A stretch of DNA of 35,902 nucleotides from Mucilaginibacter pineti (lineage in GTDB: Bacteria > Bacteroidota > Bacteroidia > Sphingobacteriales > Sphingobacteriaceae). The notes under the pieces were generated by a model, which was given only the letters and a program-made list of their open reading frames with translations, ran no database searches and was not told the DNA's origin. The translations under genes were made by a program, and so were the position numbers. This document shows, piece after piece, positions 15,108 to 24,441 of this stretch. Location: NCBI RefSeq assembly GCF_900101875.1, contig NZ_FNAI01000026.1, forward strand, positions 1 through 35,902, written 5' to 3'. Numbering within the stretch: position 1 is the first letter of the stretch; each line of letters starts with the position of its first letter.

Positions 15108-16592
15108 ATGGAAAACTTTACAATGCTCCAATTTTTTGAGTGGTATTACCCGGCAAACGGCAGTTTGTGGAACCATTTTAAGGCTGATGCCGCGAGGCTA
15201 AAAAAAATAGGAATAGATACGGTTTGGCTGCCGCCTGCACACAAGGGCATGGCCGGTGCGCAGGCAAACGGCTATGATTCTTATGACCTTTATGACCTGG
15301 GCGAATTTGATCAGAAAGGTTCGGTTGCTACTAAGTACGGTACCAGGCAGGAACTGATAGACGCCGTGGCAGCAGGTAAAGCTGCCGGCCTCAAAGTTTA
15401 TGCGGATATCGTGCTGGACCACATGGGCGGCGCGGACGAAAAAGAAACTGTCGTGGTCAGAAAAGTGAATCCAGAGAACCGCAATGAGTTTATCAGCGAA
15501 CCTTACGAGATAGAAGCCCTTACCAGGTTCACCTTTCCCGGCCGCAACGGCAAATACTCGCAATTTATCTGGGACCATAAATGTTTTGCAGGTGTTGATT
15601 ACGATGCGCGCACCGATGAAACCGCTGTATTCAATATTCAGCATGAATCGCGCGGGGGCTGGCAACAGGTGATGTCAAAAGAAAATGGCAATTATGATTT
15701 CCTGATGCTGGATGATATCGATCTCCGCAATCCCGAAGTGCGCGAAGAACTAAAACGCTGGGGGAAATGGTATTATGAAACCGTAGGTTTTAACGGTTTT
15801 CGTTTAGATGCCATTAAGCACATGGATCCAACATTCTTTAATGAATGGCTGGATTACTTAAGGGCAGAAACCGGTCATGAACTTTTCACCGTGGGAGAAT
15901 ATTGGCAGCCTTATGATTTGCAGCCGATGCTGGATTATATTGAAGCAACAGGCGGCCGTATGTCTTTATTTGATGCGCCCTTGCAAGGTAATCTCCATAA
16001 GGCTTCCAATGAAGGAAAAGATTATGATCTGCGTACCATTTTTGATAACACGCTGGTACAGGCCAACGCCGATCTTGCGGTAACGCTGGTTGAAAATCAC
16101 GATACGCAGCCGCTGCAATCCCTTGAACAACCCGTGCAAGCATGGTTTCGCCCGCTGGCCTACGCGCTTATTCTGCTTCGCGCAGAAGGTTACCCTTGTG
16201 TGTTTTACACAGATCTGTATGGCTCTACGTATGAAGATAAAGGAAGTGACGGTGAAGATCATAAAGTTACCCTGGCCAAGGTAGATGAACTGGAAGCATT
16301 GCTTTATGTACGCAAAAAACTGGCTTATGGTGAGCAGCGGGATTATTTCGACGATCCAAACTGCATTGGCTGGACAAGGGCCGGCCATGAAGAACATCCA
16401 AACTCGGGTTGCGCGGTACTAATTTCTAACGGCGATGAAGGTGCTAAAAGTATGGAAGTAGGCGTGCAGTTTTCGGGAAATGTTTTCGTTGACTCTTTGA
16501 ATAAAGTGGCAGATGAGATCACTATTAACGAGGGGGGCTGGGGGGATTTTAAAGTTAATGCAGGCTCGGTTTCGGTTTGGATTTTAAAGTAA
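15108..16592 (+). CDS. Cytoplasmic alpha-amylase, GH13
   Basis: A 494-residue enzyme of the liquefying/cytoplasmic alpha-amylase group (GH13 subfamily 5 style), cleaving internal alpha-1,4 bonds of glucans. It opens with MLQFFEWYYPANGSLWNHF, typical of these intracellular amylases, and has no signal peptide. Conserved regions: VYADIVLDHMGG, GFRLDAIKHM with nucleophile Asp234, FTVGEYW with acid/base Glu264, and LVENHDTQP with Asp332. The ATG at 15108 fits the family start; a longer frame to 15066 would add unrelated residues. It lies downstream of a divergent control region and is not linked to a maltose locus here. Role inferred: turnover of internal glycogen or imported malto-oligosaccharides. 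Confidence 0.93.
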   Translation: MENFTMLQFFEWYYPANGSLWNHFKADAARLKKIGIDTVWLPPAHKGMAGAQANGYDSYDLYDLGEFDQKGSVATKYGTRQELIDAVAAGKAAGLKVYADIVLDHMGGADEKETVVVRKVNPENRNEFISEPYEIEALTRFTFPGRNGKYSQFIWDHKCFAGVDYDARTDETAVFNIQHESRGGWQQVMSKENGNYDFLMLDDIDLRNPEVREELKRWGKWYYETVGFNGFRLDAIKHMDPTFFNEWLDYLRAETGHELFTVGEYWQPYDLQPMLDYIEATGGRMSLFDAPLQGNLHKASNEGKDYDLRTIFDNTLVQANADLAVTLVENHDTQPLQSLEQPVQAWFRPLAYALILLRAEGYPCVFYTDLYGSTYEDKGSDGEDHKVTLAKVDELEALLYVRKKLAYGEQRDYFDDPNCIGWTRAGHEEHPNSGCAVLISNGDEGAKSMEVGVQFSGNVFVDSLNKVADEITINEGGWGDFKVNAGSVSVWILK

Positions 16593-16838
16593 CAAATGGG
16601 GGCGGATTTTTTATTTGGTGACGGTATTTTCATTATAAGTAAATAAATAACTGAAAAATTAATAATTGTATAGAATAGCTGAATTTTGATTGGTAATACA
16701 GACAACCTATGAAAAATACTGTCTGCATTGGCTGCGGGGCTTTAAGCTACTTTTAAACAAATGTAAATAATGTGATATGGCGTTCTTTTTGCTTGTGAAA
16801 AATCATCTTGCAAACCGCAGATATTTAGCTCTTATACA

Positions 16839-18551
16839 TTGAAAGCAAAAACACGCATAGCAATATTGGGCGGTGGCCCCAGTGGATTATTTATGTTCAA
16901 ACGCCTGGTTGATTGGGGGAAAACGGATATAGAGATCCACGTATTTGAAAAAAACAAGGAACTGGGTTCGGGTATGCCCTACAGTGCCGACGGTGCTAAC
17001 GATGAACACGTAACCAACGTATCCGGAAATGAGATACCAGAACTGGTAACGCCGCTGGATGCCTGGATCAGAACGGTTTCACGGGATACGCTGAACAAGT
17101 TTCATATCAACCCCGAAAACTTTAATGAATATAAGGTATTACCTCGCCTCCTGTTCGGTCAATATCTTTCGGCAGAGTTTGGGATGCTGCAGCAACTGGC
17201 AAAAGAAGCAGGTATTGATTTTACGATACACTATGGCTTTGAGATAAAGGATATTAAAGACTATCCCAAACAGGAAGTAATAGAAGTAATAGCGGCAGAT
17301 AAACAGACCTTTGAAGTTGACGTGGCTGTATTATGCACCGGCCACCGTTGGCCCAAAAGGCGTGAGGGAAAAGTAACAGGTTATTTCGATTCGCCCTATC
17401 CGCCGCTCAAAATCGCATTGCAGCTTAATCATCCCGTGGCAATAAGAGGCTCATCGCTTACCGCTGTTGATGCCATTCGCACTTTATCCCGCTATAACGG
17501 TATCTATGAGAAGGATGAAGAGGGTAAACTACATTACAAGCTTTATAAGGAGAGCAAGGGCTTTAGCATTATGATGCACTCACGTAACGGGATGCTGCCC
17601 GCTGTGAGGTTTCATCTGGAAGATTCGCACCTGTCAAACAGTTCCCTGCTTAGCACCGATGAAATCGCAGAACATATTAAAGCCAACGATGGTTACCTGT
17701 CGCTCGATTATATTTTTGAAAAAGATTTTAAAGAGATCTTTAAGGAAAAAGACCCCGGTTTTTACGAAAAGATCAAAGACAAAAGCATAGAGCAATTTGT
17801 AGAAATGATGATGGCCGAACGAGAAGCAGCGGATGCCTTTGAACTGATGAAAGCAGAATATGCAGAGGCCGAACAATCCATCAAACAAAGGAAATCTATA
17901 TTTTGGAAAGAGATGCTGGGTGTACTTAGCTTTGCTATGAATTATCCCGCCAAACACCTGTCAGCAGAAGATATGCTGCGGCTCCAAAAAACATTGATCC
18001 CGCTCATCTCTATCGTTATTGCCTATATTCCGCAAAGTTCCTGCGATGAAATGCTGGCCCTTCATGAAGCCGGTTTGTTGGATATTGTGGAAGTTGGAGA
18101 TGACGGCAGGGTGGAACCCGGGGATGAGGGAGGTGCAACCTATCATTACTACGGAAAAGATGGTAAAAGTCGTTCCGTGTTTTATAAAACTTATGTTGAT
18201 TGTATTGGTCAGCCGCATTTAAACTTTGAGGATTTTCCGTTTGAAAGCCTCGTAAATAAAAAAACTATTAGCCCGGCAAGTCTTAAATTCAGGTCGACGG
18301 ATGAGGGGAAACATATGATGGAGGCAGGTAATAAATTGATTAAACAAGATAATTCTGGCAATTATTACCTACAGGTGCCCGGTATAGCTATTAACGACAA
18401 CTTCCAGGTGGTTGACGAATATGGGGCGTTGAACGAACGCATTTATATCATGGCCGTTCCCTATATAGGTGGTTACAACCCAGATTATTCCGGTCTCGAT
18501 TTTTGCGAGGAAGCATCGGAAAAGATCATTAAAAGTATGTTTGAAAACTAA
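16839..18551 (+). CDS. FAD/NAD(P)-binding flavoprotein, TTG start
   Basis: A 570-residue Rossmann-type flavoprotein of the FAD-NAD(P)-binding family. The first dinucleotide site is IAILGGGPSGLFMFKRL. The pattern ELGSGMPYSADGANDEHVTNVSGNEIPEL follows it, and VAVLCTGHRWP marks the second nucleotide-binding turn. There is no upstream in-frame ATG. TTG at 16839 directly precedes the glycine-rich loop by seven residues, so it is the likely start; the next ATG would cut the FAD site. No signal peptide; cytoplasmic. Reaction unknown; relatives include YdhS-like proteins with no assigned activity. It stands first in a rightward run with the DUF2383 and DUF1543 genes. Confidence 0.82.
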   Translation: MKAKTRIAILGGGPSGLFMFKRLVDWGKTDIEIHVFEKNKELGSGMPYSADGANDEHVTNVSGNEIPELVTPLDAWIRTVSRDTLNKFHINPENFNEYKVLPRLLFGQYLSAEFGMLQQLAKEAGIDFTIHYGFEIKDIKDYPKQEVIEVIAADKQTFEVDVAVLCTGHRWPKRREGKVTGYFDSPYPPLKIALQLNHPVAIRGSSLTAVDAIRTLSRYNGIYEKDEEGKLHYKLYKESKGFSIMMHSRNGMLPAVRFHLEDSHLSNSSLLSTDEIAEHIKANDGYLSLDYIFEKDFKEIFKEKDPGFYEKIKDKSIEQFVEMMMAEREAADAFELMKAEYAEAEQSIKQRKSIFWKEMLGVLSFAMNYPAKHLSAEDMLRLQKTLIPLISIVIAYIPQSSCDEMLALHEAGLLDIVEVGDDGRVEPGDEGGATYHYYGKDGKSRSVFYKTYVDCIGQPHLNFEDFPFESLVNKKTISPASLKFRSTDEGKHMMEAGNKLIKQDNSGNYYLQVPGIAINDNFQVVDEYGALNERIYIMAVPYIGGYNPDYSGLDFCEEASEKIIKSMFEN

Positions 18552-18592
18552 ACTGGCATGTTCCTTGCAAACGTTACCGAAAACAATCTACC

Positions 18593-19042
18593 ATGGAAAC
18601 TACAGAAAACATCGAAGTATTAAATGATCTTATTGAGATCAACAACGACCGCGTAGCGGGTTTTGAAAAAGCTATTGCTGATATTAAAGACGAAAATGTC
18701 GACCTGAAAACATTGTTCCAGGAATATTCGGCACAAAGCCGTAAAAATAGCCAGGAACTTACCGCTTTGGTGGCAGGCAACGCCGGCGAAGCCGAAACAG
18801 GAACCAGCGTAAGCGGTAATTTACACCGCGCCTGGATAGATGTAAAATCGCTGTTTGGCGGAAGCGACCGTAAAAGTATTTTGGCCGAGGCCGAAAGAGG
18901 TGAAGATGCTATCAAAAAAGCATACAAAACCGCTTTAACAGAAGGAGAACTGCCTGCTGCAGCACTGCAAACTGTTACAGATCAGGCGCAGGAAATTAAT
19001 GCTGCTCATGACAGGATAAAAGCCCTGCGCGACGCGGCATAA
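18593..19042 (+). CDS. PA2169/DUF2383 family four-helix-bundle protein
   Basis: A 149-residue, nearly all-helical protein in the ferritin-like DUF2383 family: VLNDLIEINNDRVAGFEKAIADIKDENVDLKTLFQEYSAQSRKNSQEL, then GNLHRAWIDVKSLFGGSDRKSILAEAERGEDAIKKAYK. The Glu and Asp residues at spots that would hold metal in true ferritins are only partly kept. Function unknown; homologues are often linked to general stress conditions. It starts 41 bp after the flavoprotein gene and ends at a clear terminator. Confidence 0.88.
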   Translation: METTENIEVLNDLIEINNDRVAGFEKAIADIKDENVDLKTLFQEYSAQSRKNSQELTALVAGNAGEAETGTSVSGNLHRAWIDVKSLFGGSDRKSILAEAERGEDAIKKAYKTALTEGELPAAALQTVTDQAQEINAAHDRIKALRDAA

Positions 19043-19063
19043 TCCTTAAAACCCTACAAAAGA

Positions 19064-19095
19064 GAGCTGCCTTTAACAAGGCGGCTCTTTTAATT
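19064..19095 (+). terminator. Rho-independent terminator
   Basis: GAGCTGCCTT (19064-19073) pairs with AAGGCGGCTC (19078-19087), ten pairs including one wobble, across a TAAC loop, then a T-rich tail. It ends the transcript of the DUF2383 gene, only 10 bp before the next gene begins. Confidence 0.88.
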
Positions 19096-19104
19096 TTTAA
19101 AAGC

Positions 19105-19677
19105 ATGATACAACAAGCACAGCCCAAACTTTTCCTGTTATTATTAGGCTCCAAGGCGCCGGGGCGTAACGTGGAGCAGCACGACTATTTTTTTGGGATA
19201 GCAAATAATTTAAAAGAACTTATCCCATCCGTTAAAGCCTTTTGGCCAGAAGCCGGCAATAGTATTCATCTTGATGGCTGGCGTGAGGTAAATACTGTAG
19301 AAGGGTATGCTATAAAGGTGGTGCTAAAAGAAGAGATAGGCAAGCCTCCACAAAAAAAACTATTTTTCATCAACCTTGGTGGCTATCAATCCGGGAAACT
19401 GGAAGAGCAGCATTATACGTTGATAACCATTCAGCAAGACCGGGCTGCGGCTGTTCAGCACGCTAAAAGAACCATATTCTTTAAAACCAATACCATTAAA
19501 GGCGCGGGCGCTCATATCGATGAAAAGTATGGTATCGATGTAGATGATATATACCGGATAGAGGATATCCTGGCTCCGTGGGAAAAGGAAAAATACCATA
19601 TCCTGATCACCCCGGCAGAAAATCTAATGCCTGATGAAATTCATTTAGGATATTTTAAACTGGATAAGATCAAATAA
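19105..19677 (+). CDS. DUF1543 domain protein
   Basis: A 190-residue cytoplasmic protein without signal peptide. The N-terminal half fits the DUF1543 pattern: KLFLLLLGSKAPGRNVEQHDYFFGIANNLKELIPSVKAFWPEAGNSIHLDGWREVNTVEGY and LFFINLGGYQSGKLEEQHYTLITI. A second, similar arrangement follows toward the C terminus (AHIDEKYGIDVDDIYRIEDIL). The function of this family is not known. The start at 19105 lies just behind a terminator, so it needs its own promoter or read-through. Confidence 0.85.
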   Translation: MIQQAQPKLFLLLLGSKAPGRNVEQHDYFFGIANNLKELIPSVKAFWPEAGNSIHLDGWREVNTVEGYAIKVVLKEEIGKPPQKKLFFINLGGYQSGKLEEQHYTLITIQQDRAAAVQHAKRTIFFKTNTIKGAGAHIDEKYGIDVDDIYRIEDILAPWEKEKYHILITPAENLMPDEIHLGYFKLDKIK

Positions 19678-19994
19678 ACAATGGCGGTAACAAACCAATG
19701 CCTTCCTGAATCAATGGGTAAAACTGAGGCAAAGAGGTCAGCTTCTCTTGATCAAAATTAATATGAGCCGGCACCCCGGGAAAGCAAGCGCTTGTTGCCG
19801 ACTATGACTAATGGCGGGCAATAGTTTCGCCCAGAAGTTTTAAAGCTTATCAGAAAAGCTGTTCCGGCACCAATAAAAAAGTCTTGATCGTGCCCATAAG
19901 TTTTTCCTTAGGTTAATTAAGTATAGTGCCATCCATAGACAAACAATTTGTATGCATAGCGGTTTTATGTCAGTAACGCTGAAATTTTAACCAA
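19678..19994. other. Intergenic stretch without a recognisable feature
   Basis: About 317 bp between the DUF1543 gene and the PqiA-like pair. A CAAGCGCTTG palindrome at 19785-19794 stands alone. No credible coding frame longer than 26 codons was found and no clear terminator. Confidence 0.4.
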
Positions 19995-21317
19995 TTGACC
20001 GCAAAAACAACAACATCGGGATCTGAATTTCCCGCCGCTAAAATAATGCTGATCCTGGGGCTTGCTTTACTGCTGACTGCCGAGGGATTCTTCGGCTATC
20101 GTTTGCGCGAATTATCTGCCCGGCAGGAAACGATAAAAGCAGATCACGCTAACATTAACAATATATCGTTTGGGTTGCTCTCCGTAGAAAACTGGAGAAA
20201 CCAGGTATCCGGCATCATTAACCGGCAGGTAAAACATTTTAAACTCAGCGCAACACAAAAAAAGGAGTTGCAAACAGAAGTAGAAGAAGTATTAAATGCG
20301 CTGGTTGATAAAGCGGAGGCTATGGTGGACAAAAAACCGCAAAGCCTGGCCGGCAAGATCCGTAAGCTGGTGGTGAAAACTTTTGTAAAAACAGATAAGA
20401 TCAGAGCGCAGGTGCCGGCTTTTGCCCGTTCCATTATTGCCAAAGCGGATAACCCGGATCAAAAATCCAAGCTTAGTGATCTGGCCATCACTAAGTTTAA
20501 CGACATGCAACATAGCGGTAGTATGGACAGCACCCTCAACGCTAATCACGCGCTTTTTGAAAGTATGTACCGCAAATATCATGTAAATTCTACCGAACAG
20601 CTTAATCAACAACTGGACAAGCTTTTGCAGCAGATAAGGGTGGAAATGTACAAGTATTGTTTTGGCATGCTGGGCTGTATCCTGGTGGTATTAGCTTTAT
20701 GGTGGTTTATGCGCAAAAGGGTTGAGCTGCACGGCACGCTGTTCATTATGTCATTGCTCTTCGCCTTCATCCTGCTGGCTGTTGGCCTCAGCGCTTCTAT
20801 GATAGAGGTGGATTGCCGTATTAAAACACTTGATTTTGTACTACTGGGTGAGCATGTAATGTTTAAAGATCAGGTGCTTTTTTACGAAAGCAAAAGCATC
20901 CTTGGCGTGGTGGAAGTACTGATCAAACAACCAGCCATCGATTCCATCGCAGTAGGCGTCCTGATCCTCTGTTTCAGCATCCTGTTCCCGGTGATGAAAC
21001 TGAGTTCTACCGGGATCCATTTGTTAAGTAAACGCAAGCTGGCCGAAAACAGGATCATTAAATATTTTGCTTTCCAATCTGGCAAGTGGAGCATGGCAGA
21101 TGTAATCGTGATCGCCATCCTGATGACCTATATTGGCCTAAACGGCCTTCTGGACAGCCAGCTTGCCATGTTAAACATCCGTGGCAATGACCTGACGCTC
21201 ATAACCACTAATAATACAGCCCTGCAGCCTGGTTATATTATATTCATCAGTTTTGTGTTATATGGGCTTATCCTCTCTACCATCTTAAAGTACATCACCC
21301 CACATGACGCCCATTAA
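19995..21317 (+). CDS. PqiA-like membrane protein, copy 1
   Basis: A 440-residue membrane protein: one N-terminal helix (MLILGLALLLTAEGFFGY), a long, charged, mostly helical extracytoplasmic part (about 40-215, starting FGLLSVENWRNQVSGIINRQ), then several membrane helices. The C-terminal portion matches the paraquat-inducible protein A region: SKSILGVVEVL, LFPVMKLSS and KWSMADVIVIAILMTYIGLNGL. PqiA-type proteins belong to envelope lipid transport systems with MCE proteins in Proteobacteria; no MCE gene is seen here. The reading frame begins with TTG at 19995; an ATG at 20046 is a good alternative that starts right at the first helix. It abuts copy 2 with no spacer. Confidence 0.8.
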   Translation: MTAKTTTSGSEFPAAKIMLILGLALLLTAEGFFGYRLRELSARQETIKADHANINNISFGLLSVENWRNQVSGIINRQVKHFKLSATQKKELQTEVEEVLNALVDKAEAMVDKKPQSLAGKIRKLVVKTFVKTDKIRAQVPAFARSIIAKADNPDQKSKLSDLAITKFNDMQHSGSMDSTLNANHALFESMYRKYHVNSTEQLNQQLDKLLQQIRVEMYKYCFGMLGCILVVLALWWFMRKRVELHGTLFIMSLLFAFILLAVGLSASMIEVDCRIKTLDFVLLGEHVMFKDQVLFYESKSILGVVEVLIKQPAIDSIAVGVLILCFSILFPVMKLSSTGIHLLSKRKLAENRIIKYFAFQSGKWSMADVIVIAILMTYIGLNGLLDSQLAMLNIRGNDLTLITTNNTALQPGYIIFISFVLYGLILSTILKYITPHDAH

Positions 21318-22622
21318 ATGAAACATACAGTATTCCATATTATTTTACTCATCGGGCTGAGCATATTACTGGCCGGCGCGGCCTTTTCAGGCTACCGCCT
21401 GCAAAAGCTTTCTGCCGAACGTGAACAGGTAAAAGAAGACTACAGCCTTTCCAACAGCGTTACCTTCGGCCTGTTTTCTATTGACCAATGGCGCGACCGG
21501 ATCAGCGAAGTGATGAACCACCAGGTGGAGGGCTATCATATTACGCCGCAGCAGCAAAAAGAGTTGAAAATAACCGTTGAAAAAGAACTGCATGCGCTGG
21601 TGAGCAAAACAATAGCCGAAATTAACCAACCAAAAAAAGGCCTGGGTAACAAATTGAAAAAGCTGGCATTTAATACCCTGGTTGATTCGGCGGAGATACA
21701 AGCCCAGGTTAAACCCTTTGCCAAAACTATTGTAGCAAAAGTAAGCAGCCCGGAAAGTCAGGAACGCTTAAAAAGCATTGCAGGCAGTAAGATCGGCCAG
21801 TTAACCAAGCAGATCTATGACAGCACAAGCGTGTCCAATTACACGGTAACCAAATATGTTTATAAGAAATACAAAGTATCCGATCCCATCACCTTCAACA
21901 ACCGCATTAACGAGCGCCTGGCGGAGATTAAAAAGGCAACCCAACAATGCACCACCGCCTTGCTTGGTTTTGTGCTGGCAGCACTGCTGCTTTGGCTGGC
22001 CTTACGCAAGCAGGTACACCTGCAGACAGCCCTGTTCGTTTTTGCCTTACTTTTTGCTTTGGTGTTGTTAGCAGTGGGTAGCCTGGTGCCGGTGATAGAG
22101 GTAGATGCCCGCATCCAGTCGCTGGATTTGCTGTTGCTGGGAGAAAAAGTACAGTTTCAGAACCAGGTATTGTTTTATCAAAGCAAGAGCATATTGGGTA
22201 TTGTGGAAACCCTCATAGGCCAGCCCAAGCCCGACGCCATAATCGTAGGCATTCTGATCTGCCTGTTCATCTTATTATTGCCCCTGGTGCGGCTGGTGGC
22301 CAAAGGCATACACGTGTTAAACCCAAAGCTTACAGCCAATAATAAAGCGCTGCATTACCTTACTTTTGAACTGCATAAATGGGATATGGCCGACGTGATG
22401 ATCGTGGGTATGCTCATGACCTATATCGGCCTTAACGGTATCCTGAAAAGCCAATTGTCGAATCTGAATATCCATAACGACTCGCTCAACGTTGTAACTG
22501 TAAACGGTACATCGCTTCAGCCGGGTTATTTTATCTTTACGGCTTATGTGCTTTTTTCTTTTCTGCTATCTTATATCTTAAAACGTATTGATGCAAAGGA
22601 TCGGAAAATGAAAGGTGATTGA
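21318..22622 (+). CDS. PqiA-like membrane protein, copy 2
   Basis: A 434-residue paralogue of the preceding gene along its whole length, for example FGLFSIDQWRDRISEVMNHQ against FGLLSVENWRNQVSGIINRQ, SKSILGIVETLIGQP against SKSILGVVEVLIKQP, and KWDMADVMIVGMLMTYIGLNGI against KWSMADVIVIAILMTYIGLNGL. The ATG directly follows the TAA of copy 1, so the two are translated together and probably form a hetero-complex in the inner membrane. The C-terminal half is PqiA-like. The divergence is high, pointing to an old duplication. Confidence 0.82.
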   Translation: MKHTVFHIILLIGLSILLAGAAFSGYRLQKLSAEREQVKEDYSLSNSVTFGLFSIDQWRDRISEVMNHQVEGYHITPQQQKELKITVEKELHALVSKTIAEINQPKKGLGNKLKKLAFNTLVDSAEIQAQVKPFAKTIVAKVSSPESQERLKSIAGSKIGQLTKQIYDSTSVSNYTVTKYVYKKYKVSDPITFNNRINERLAEIKKATQQCTTALLGFVLAALLLWLALRKQVHLQTALFVFALLFALVLLAVGSLVPVIEVDARIQSLDLLLLGEKVQFQNQVLFYQSKSILGIVETLIGQPKPDAIIVGILICLFILLLPLVRLVAKGIHVLNPKLTANNKALHYLTFELHKWDMADVMIVGMLMTYIGLNGILKSQLSNLNIHNDSLNVVTVNGTSLQPGYFIFTAYVLFSFLLSYILKRIDAKDRKMKGD

Positions 22623-22669
22623 CCACAGGCCATTTTGATATTACGATCTGTTACGCTGCATCTATAATG

Positions 22670-23368
22670 CTAATTTCGGTCACTTTCAACGTGTTTTTCT
22701 GCAATAAAGCTTTTAAGCTCTGCCTTATTGGTAATCGTTTTCTTTTCGTAATGTTCCAAGTGAAAGTTTTCCAGCTTTTGTAACAGGTACTGCAAAGTGA
22801 ATTTTTCAGCAGTAGTTAATTTACCGGTGATCATTTTACTTACATTGTTCATGTCTGCAAATACCTGGTAAAGTAATGTTTTGCCTTCATCAGTGATGGC
22901 TATATGTTTGCTCCTTTTATCCTTCAAATCGTCCCATTGTCTTACGAGTTTCGCGCTGATCAGGCGCCTGATCACTTCCGTGCCCGATGTTTTCTCCTGT
23001 AAATTGTGACTGATCAGTTCGGTTTTTGATAAGTGGTCATGGGTAAGCAAAATGGCAAGGGCTGTAAAATCTTCTGCAGTTTGCAATAGGGTACCGTCCA
23101 GCGCCTTTTTAATATAGAACTTTGCGTAGCGGCTCATAAACACGAATAACCGGCCGATATTGTTGTCGAGTTGATAAGCAATGTCCAACGCAGCACGATC
23201 GTGATCTCCAAACCTTACTTCACTGTTAACATGGTTCAAGGTTGTGTCACCAACTTTATTCAGCAGGAAACCCGTAAAATCCTGGATGGAAACCTCCTGT
23301 CCCGGAGTTTCTTCTTCTAATTGCTCCACGAGGTTTATTAGCTGATGAATAAGTTGGTATGATTTCAT
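22670..23368 (-). CDS. MarR family transcriptional regulator
   Basis: A 232-residue protein, longer than the usual 140-160 of MarR. Residues about 75-215 hold the MarR winged helix: LGRLFVFMSRYAKFYIKKALDG-like helix, LAILLTHDHLSKTELISHNLQEKTSGTEVIRRLISAKLVRQWDDLKDKRSKHIAITDEGKTLL. The N-terminal 70 residues are an additional helical segment. Last gene of an overlapping three-gene operon (ATGA overlap with the oxygenase gene), so it is made with idi and the MpaB-like protein. The long palindromes at 25024-25075 ahead of idi are the likely binding sites. Confidence 0.9.
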   Translation of the reverse strand: MKSYQLIHQLINLVEQLEEETPGQEVSIQDFTGFLLNKVGDTTLNHVNSEVRFGDHDRAALDIAYQLDNNIGRLFVFMSRYAKFYIKKALDGTLLQTAEDFTALAILLTHDHLSKTELISHNLQEKTSGTEVIRRLISAKLVRQWDDLKDKRSKHIAITDEGKTLLYQVFADMNNVSKMITGKLTTAEKFTLQYLLQKLENFHLEHYEKKTITNKAELKSFIAEKHVESDRN

Positions 23369-24441
23369 GTTTTTTTGCTTTTAACGCGGTCAGGGTTTCG
23401 CATTTTAAAAGTGGCGTATGCTTCCCTGTGCAAAGTACGGGTATCATTCCTGGGTTTAAAACTTTTTAGCAGGTTTAATGTCCTGATCAAAGTAAGTTTG
23501 TAAACGGACAGATCGGGCGCTTCGATAGCCAGCATGTCAGCAATTTCGCTTCCAAGCAAATGACGCATTAAGCCCAATATATCTTTGCCGGTAGCCTTGC
23601 TTTTGTTGATCGCCAGAATGTGTTTGGTAAGGGATGTTGTCAGCTCTTGCCCGTGGATAGAGCTGCGGAAGTGACGACGTTTGATAGCTGAATCTAACTG
23701 CTGGGCCATTTTTGAGTTTCCGGGGATCAGGTCTTCGTCCAGCCCCATCAAATAGCCAATAACCGCCCAATGATGGATAAACGCGGCCTGATCTGCCTGG
23801 CTAACGTTAAAGCCCAACAGCCGGAGGCCGCGGATCACGATCAGTGAGAAGGAGAGGTTGGTGCCGGCCATGTCCTCCTGGTTAACAGGCACGCCCCAGG
23901 AGTCGTCCCATTTACCGCTTTGTAGGGTATAGTACCGAACCGCAGCATGCATAACGCGTACTTTTAAGACCACTTCATAAGCATTCCCTTCCTGTTCGAA
24001 AGCATCTGGTGCCATTACTTCCCACACGAATACCGCTGTATCATATAACCGTTTTGTGGTTTGTTTGCGGATCAGTTCGGAGAGGTATAAAACCATAGCG
24101 CCATTTGCGGCAGTATAACAATACGGAAGAGATAAGAGGCCCAGCAAACTCATGATCACTTCTGCGTGCCTGGCAAAGAACGCGGCACCAGCTTTCATTA
24201 ACCGGGGCTTCGCCCATAACGGTAGTTCCTGCGCTTTACTGATAAATGCAAACTCAGGGTAGGCTTTTTGTAAAAACGTTAAGCTGCTGTCGGCGTCTGA
24301 GCTACTGATCCATTGTTGCAATTGCAGTTTTCTATCCGCATTTTCAAAAACGTGCGCTATAAATCTATCAGCCGGTGGGTCCCCCGAAAGTCTTTTGAGA
24401 TTTAAAAACGCGTTATCATAAATCTTGTGGTCTTTTATCAT
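23365..24441 (-). CDS. MpaB/DUF2236 family oxygenase-like protein
   Basis: A 358-residue member of the DUF2236/MpaB family, which includes latex-clearing protein, a haem b dioxygenase that cleaves polyisoprene. Conserved parts: PRLMKAGAAFFARHAEVIMSLLGLLSLPYCYTAANGA, VLKVRVMHAAVRYYTL with the Arg-x-x-His-x-x-x-Arg type motif, WGVPVNQEDMAGTNLSFS, and HHWAVIGYLMGLDEDLIP with its His pair, likely haem-related. No signal peptide is visible, so it is probably cytoplasmic. Its ATG overlaps the idi stop (TAATG), which points to coupled production. A role on an isoprenoid or terpenoid is inferred from the neighbour; the substrate is unknown. Confidence 0.85.
   Translation of the reverse strand: MIKDHKIYDNAFLNLKRLSGDPPADRFIAHVFENADRKLQLQQWISSSDADSSLTFLQKAYPEFAFISKAQELPLWAKPRLMKAGAAFFARHAEVIMSLLGLLSLPYCYTAANGAMVLYLSELIRKQTTKRLYDTAVFVWEVMAPDAFEQEGNAYEVVLKVRVMHAAVRYYTLQSGKWDDSWGVPVNQEDMAGTNLSFSLIVIRGLRLLGFNVSQADQAAFIHHWAVIGYLMGLDEDLIPGNSKMAQQLDSAIKRRHFRSSIHGQELTTSLTKHILAINKSKATGKDILGLMRHLLGSEIADMLAIEAPDLSVYKLTLIRTLNLLKSFKPRNDTRTLHREAYATFKMRNPDRVKSKKT

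Noticed and set aside
15198..15665. A 155-codon open frame on the minus strand inside the amylase gene.
   Set aside because: It lies opposite the conserved GH13 barrel; no recognisable protein pattern.
19785..19794. CAAGCGCTTG palindrome as an operator.
   Set aside because: A single 10-bp palindrome in a 317-bp gap with no second copy or promoter next to it is too weak.
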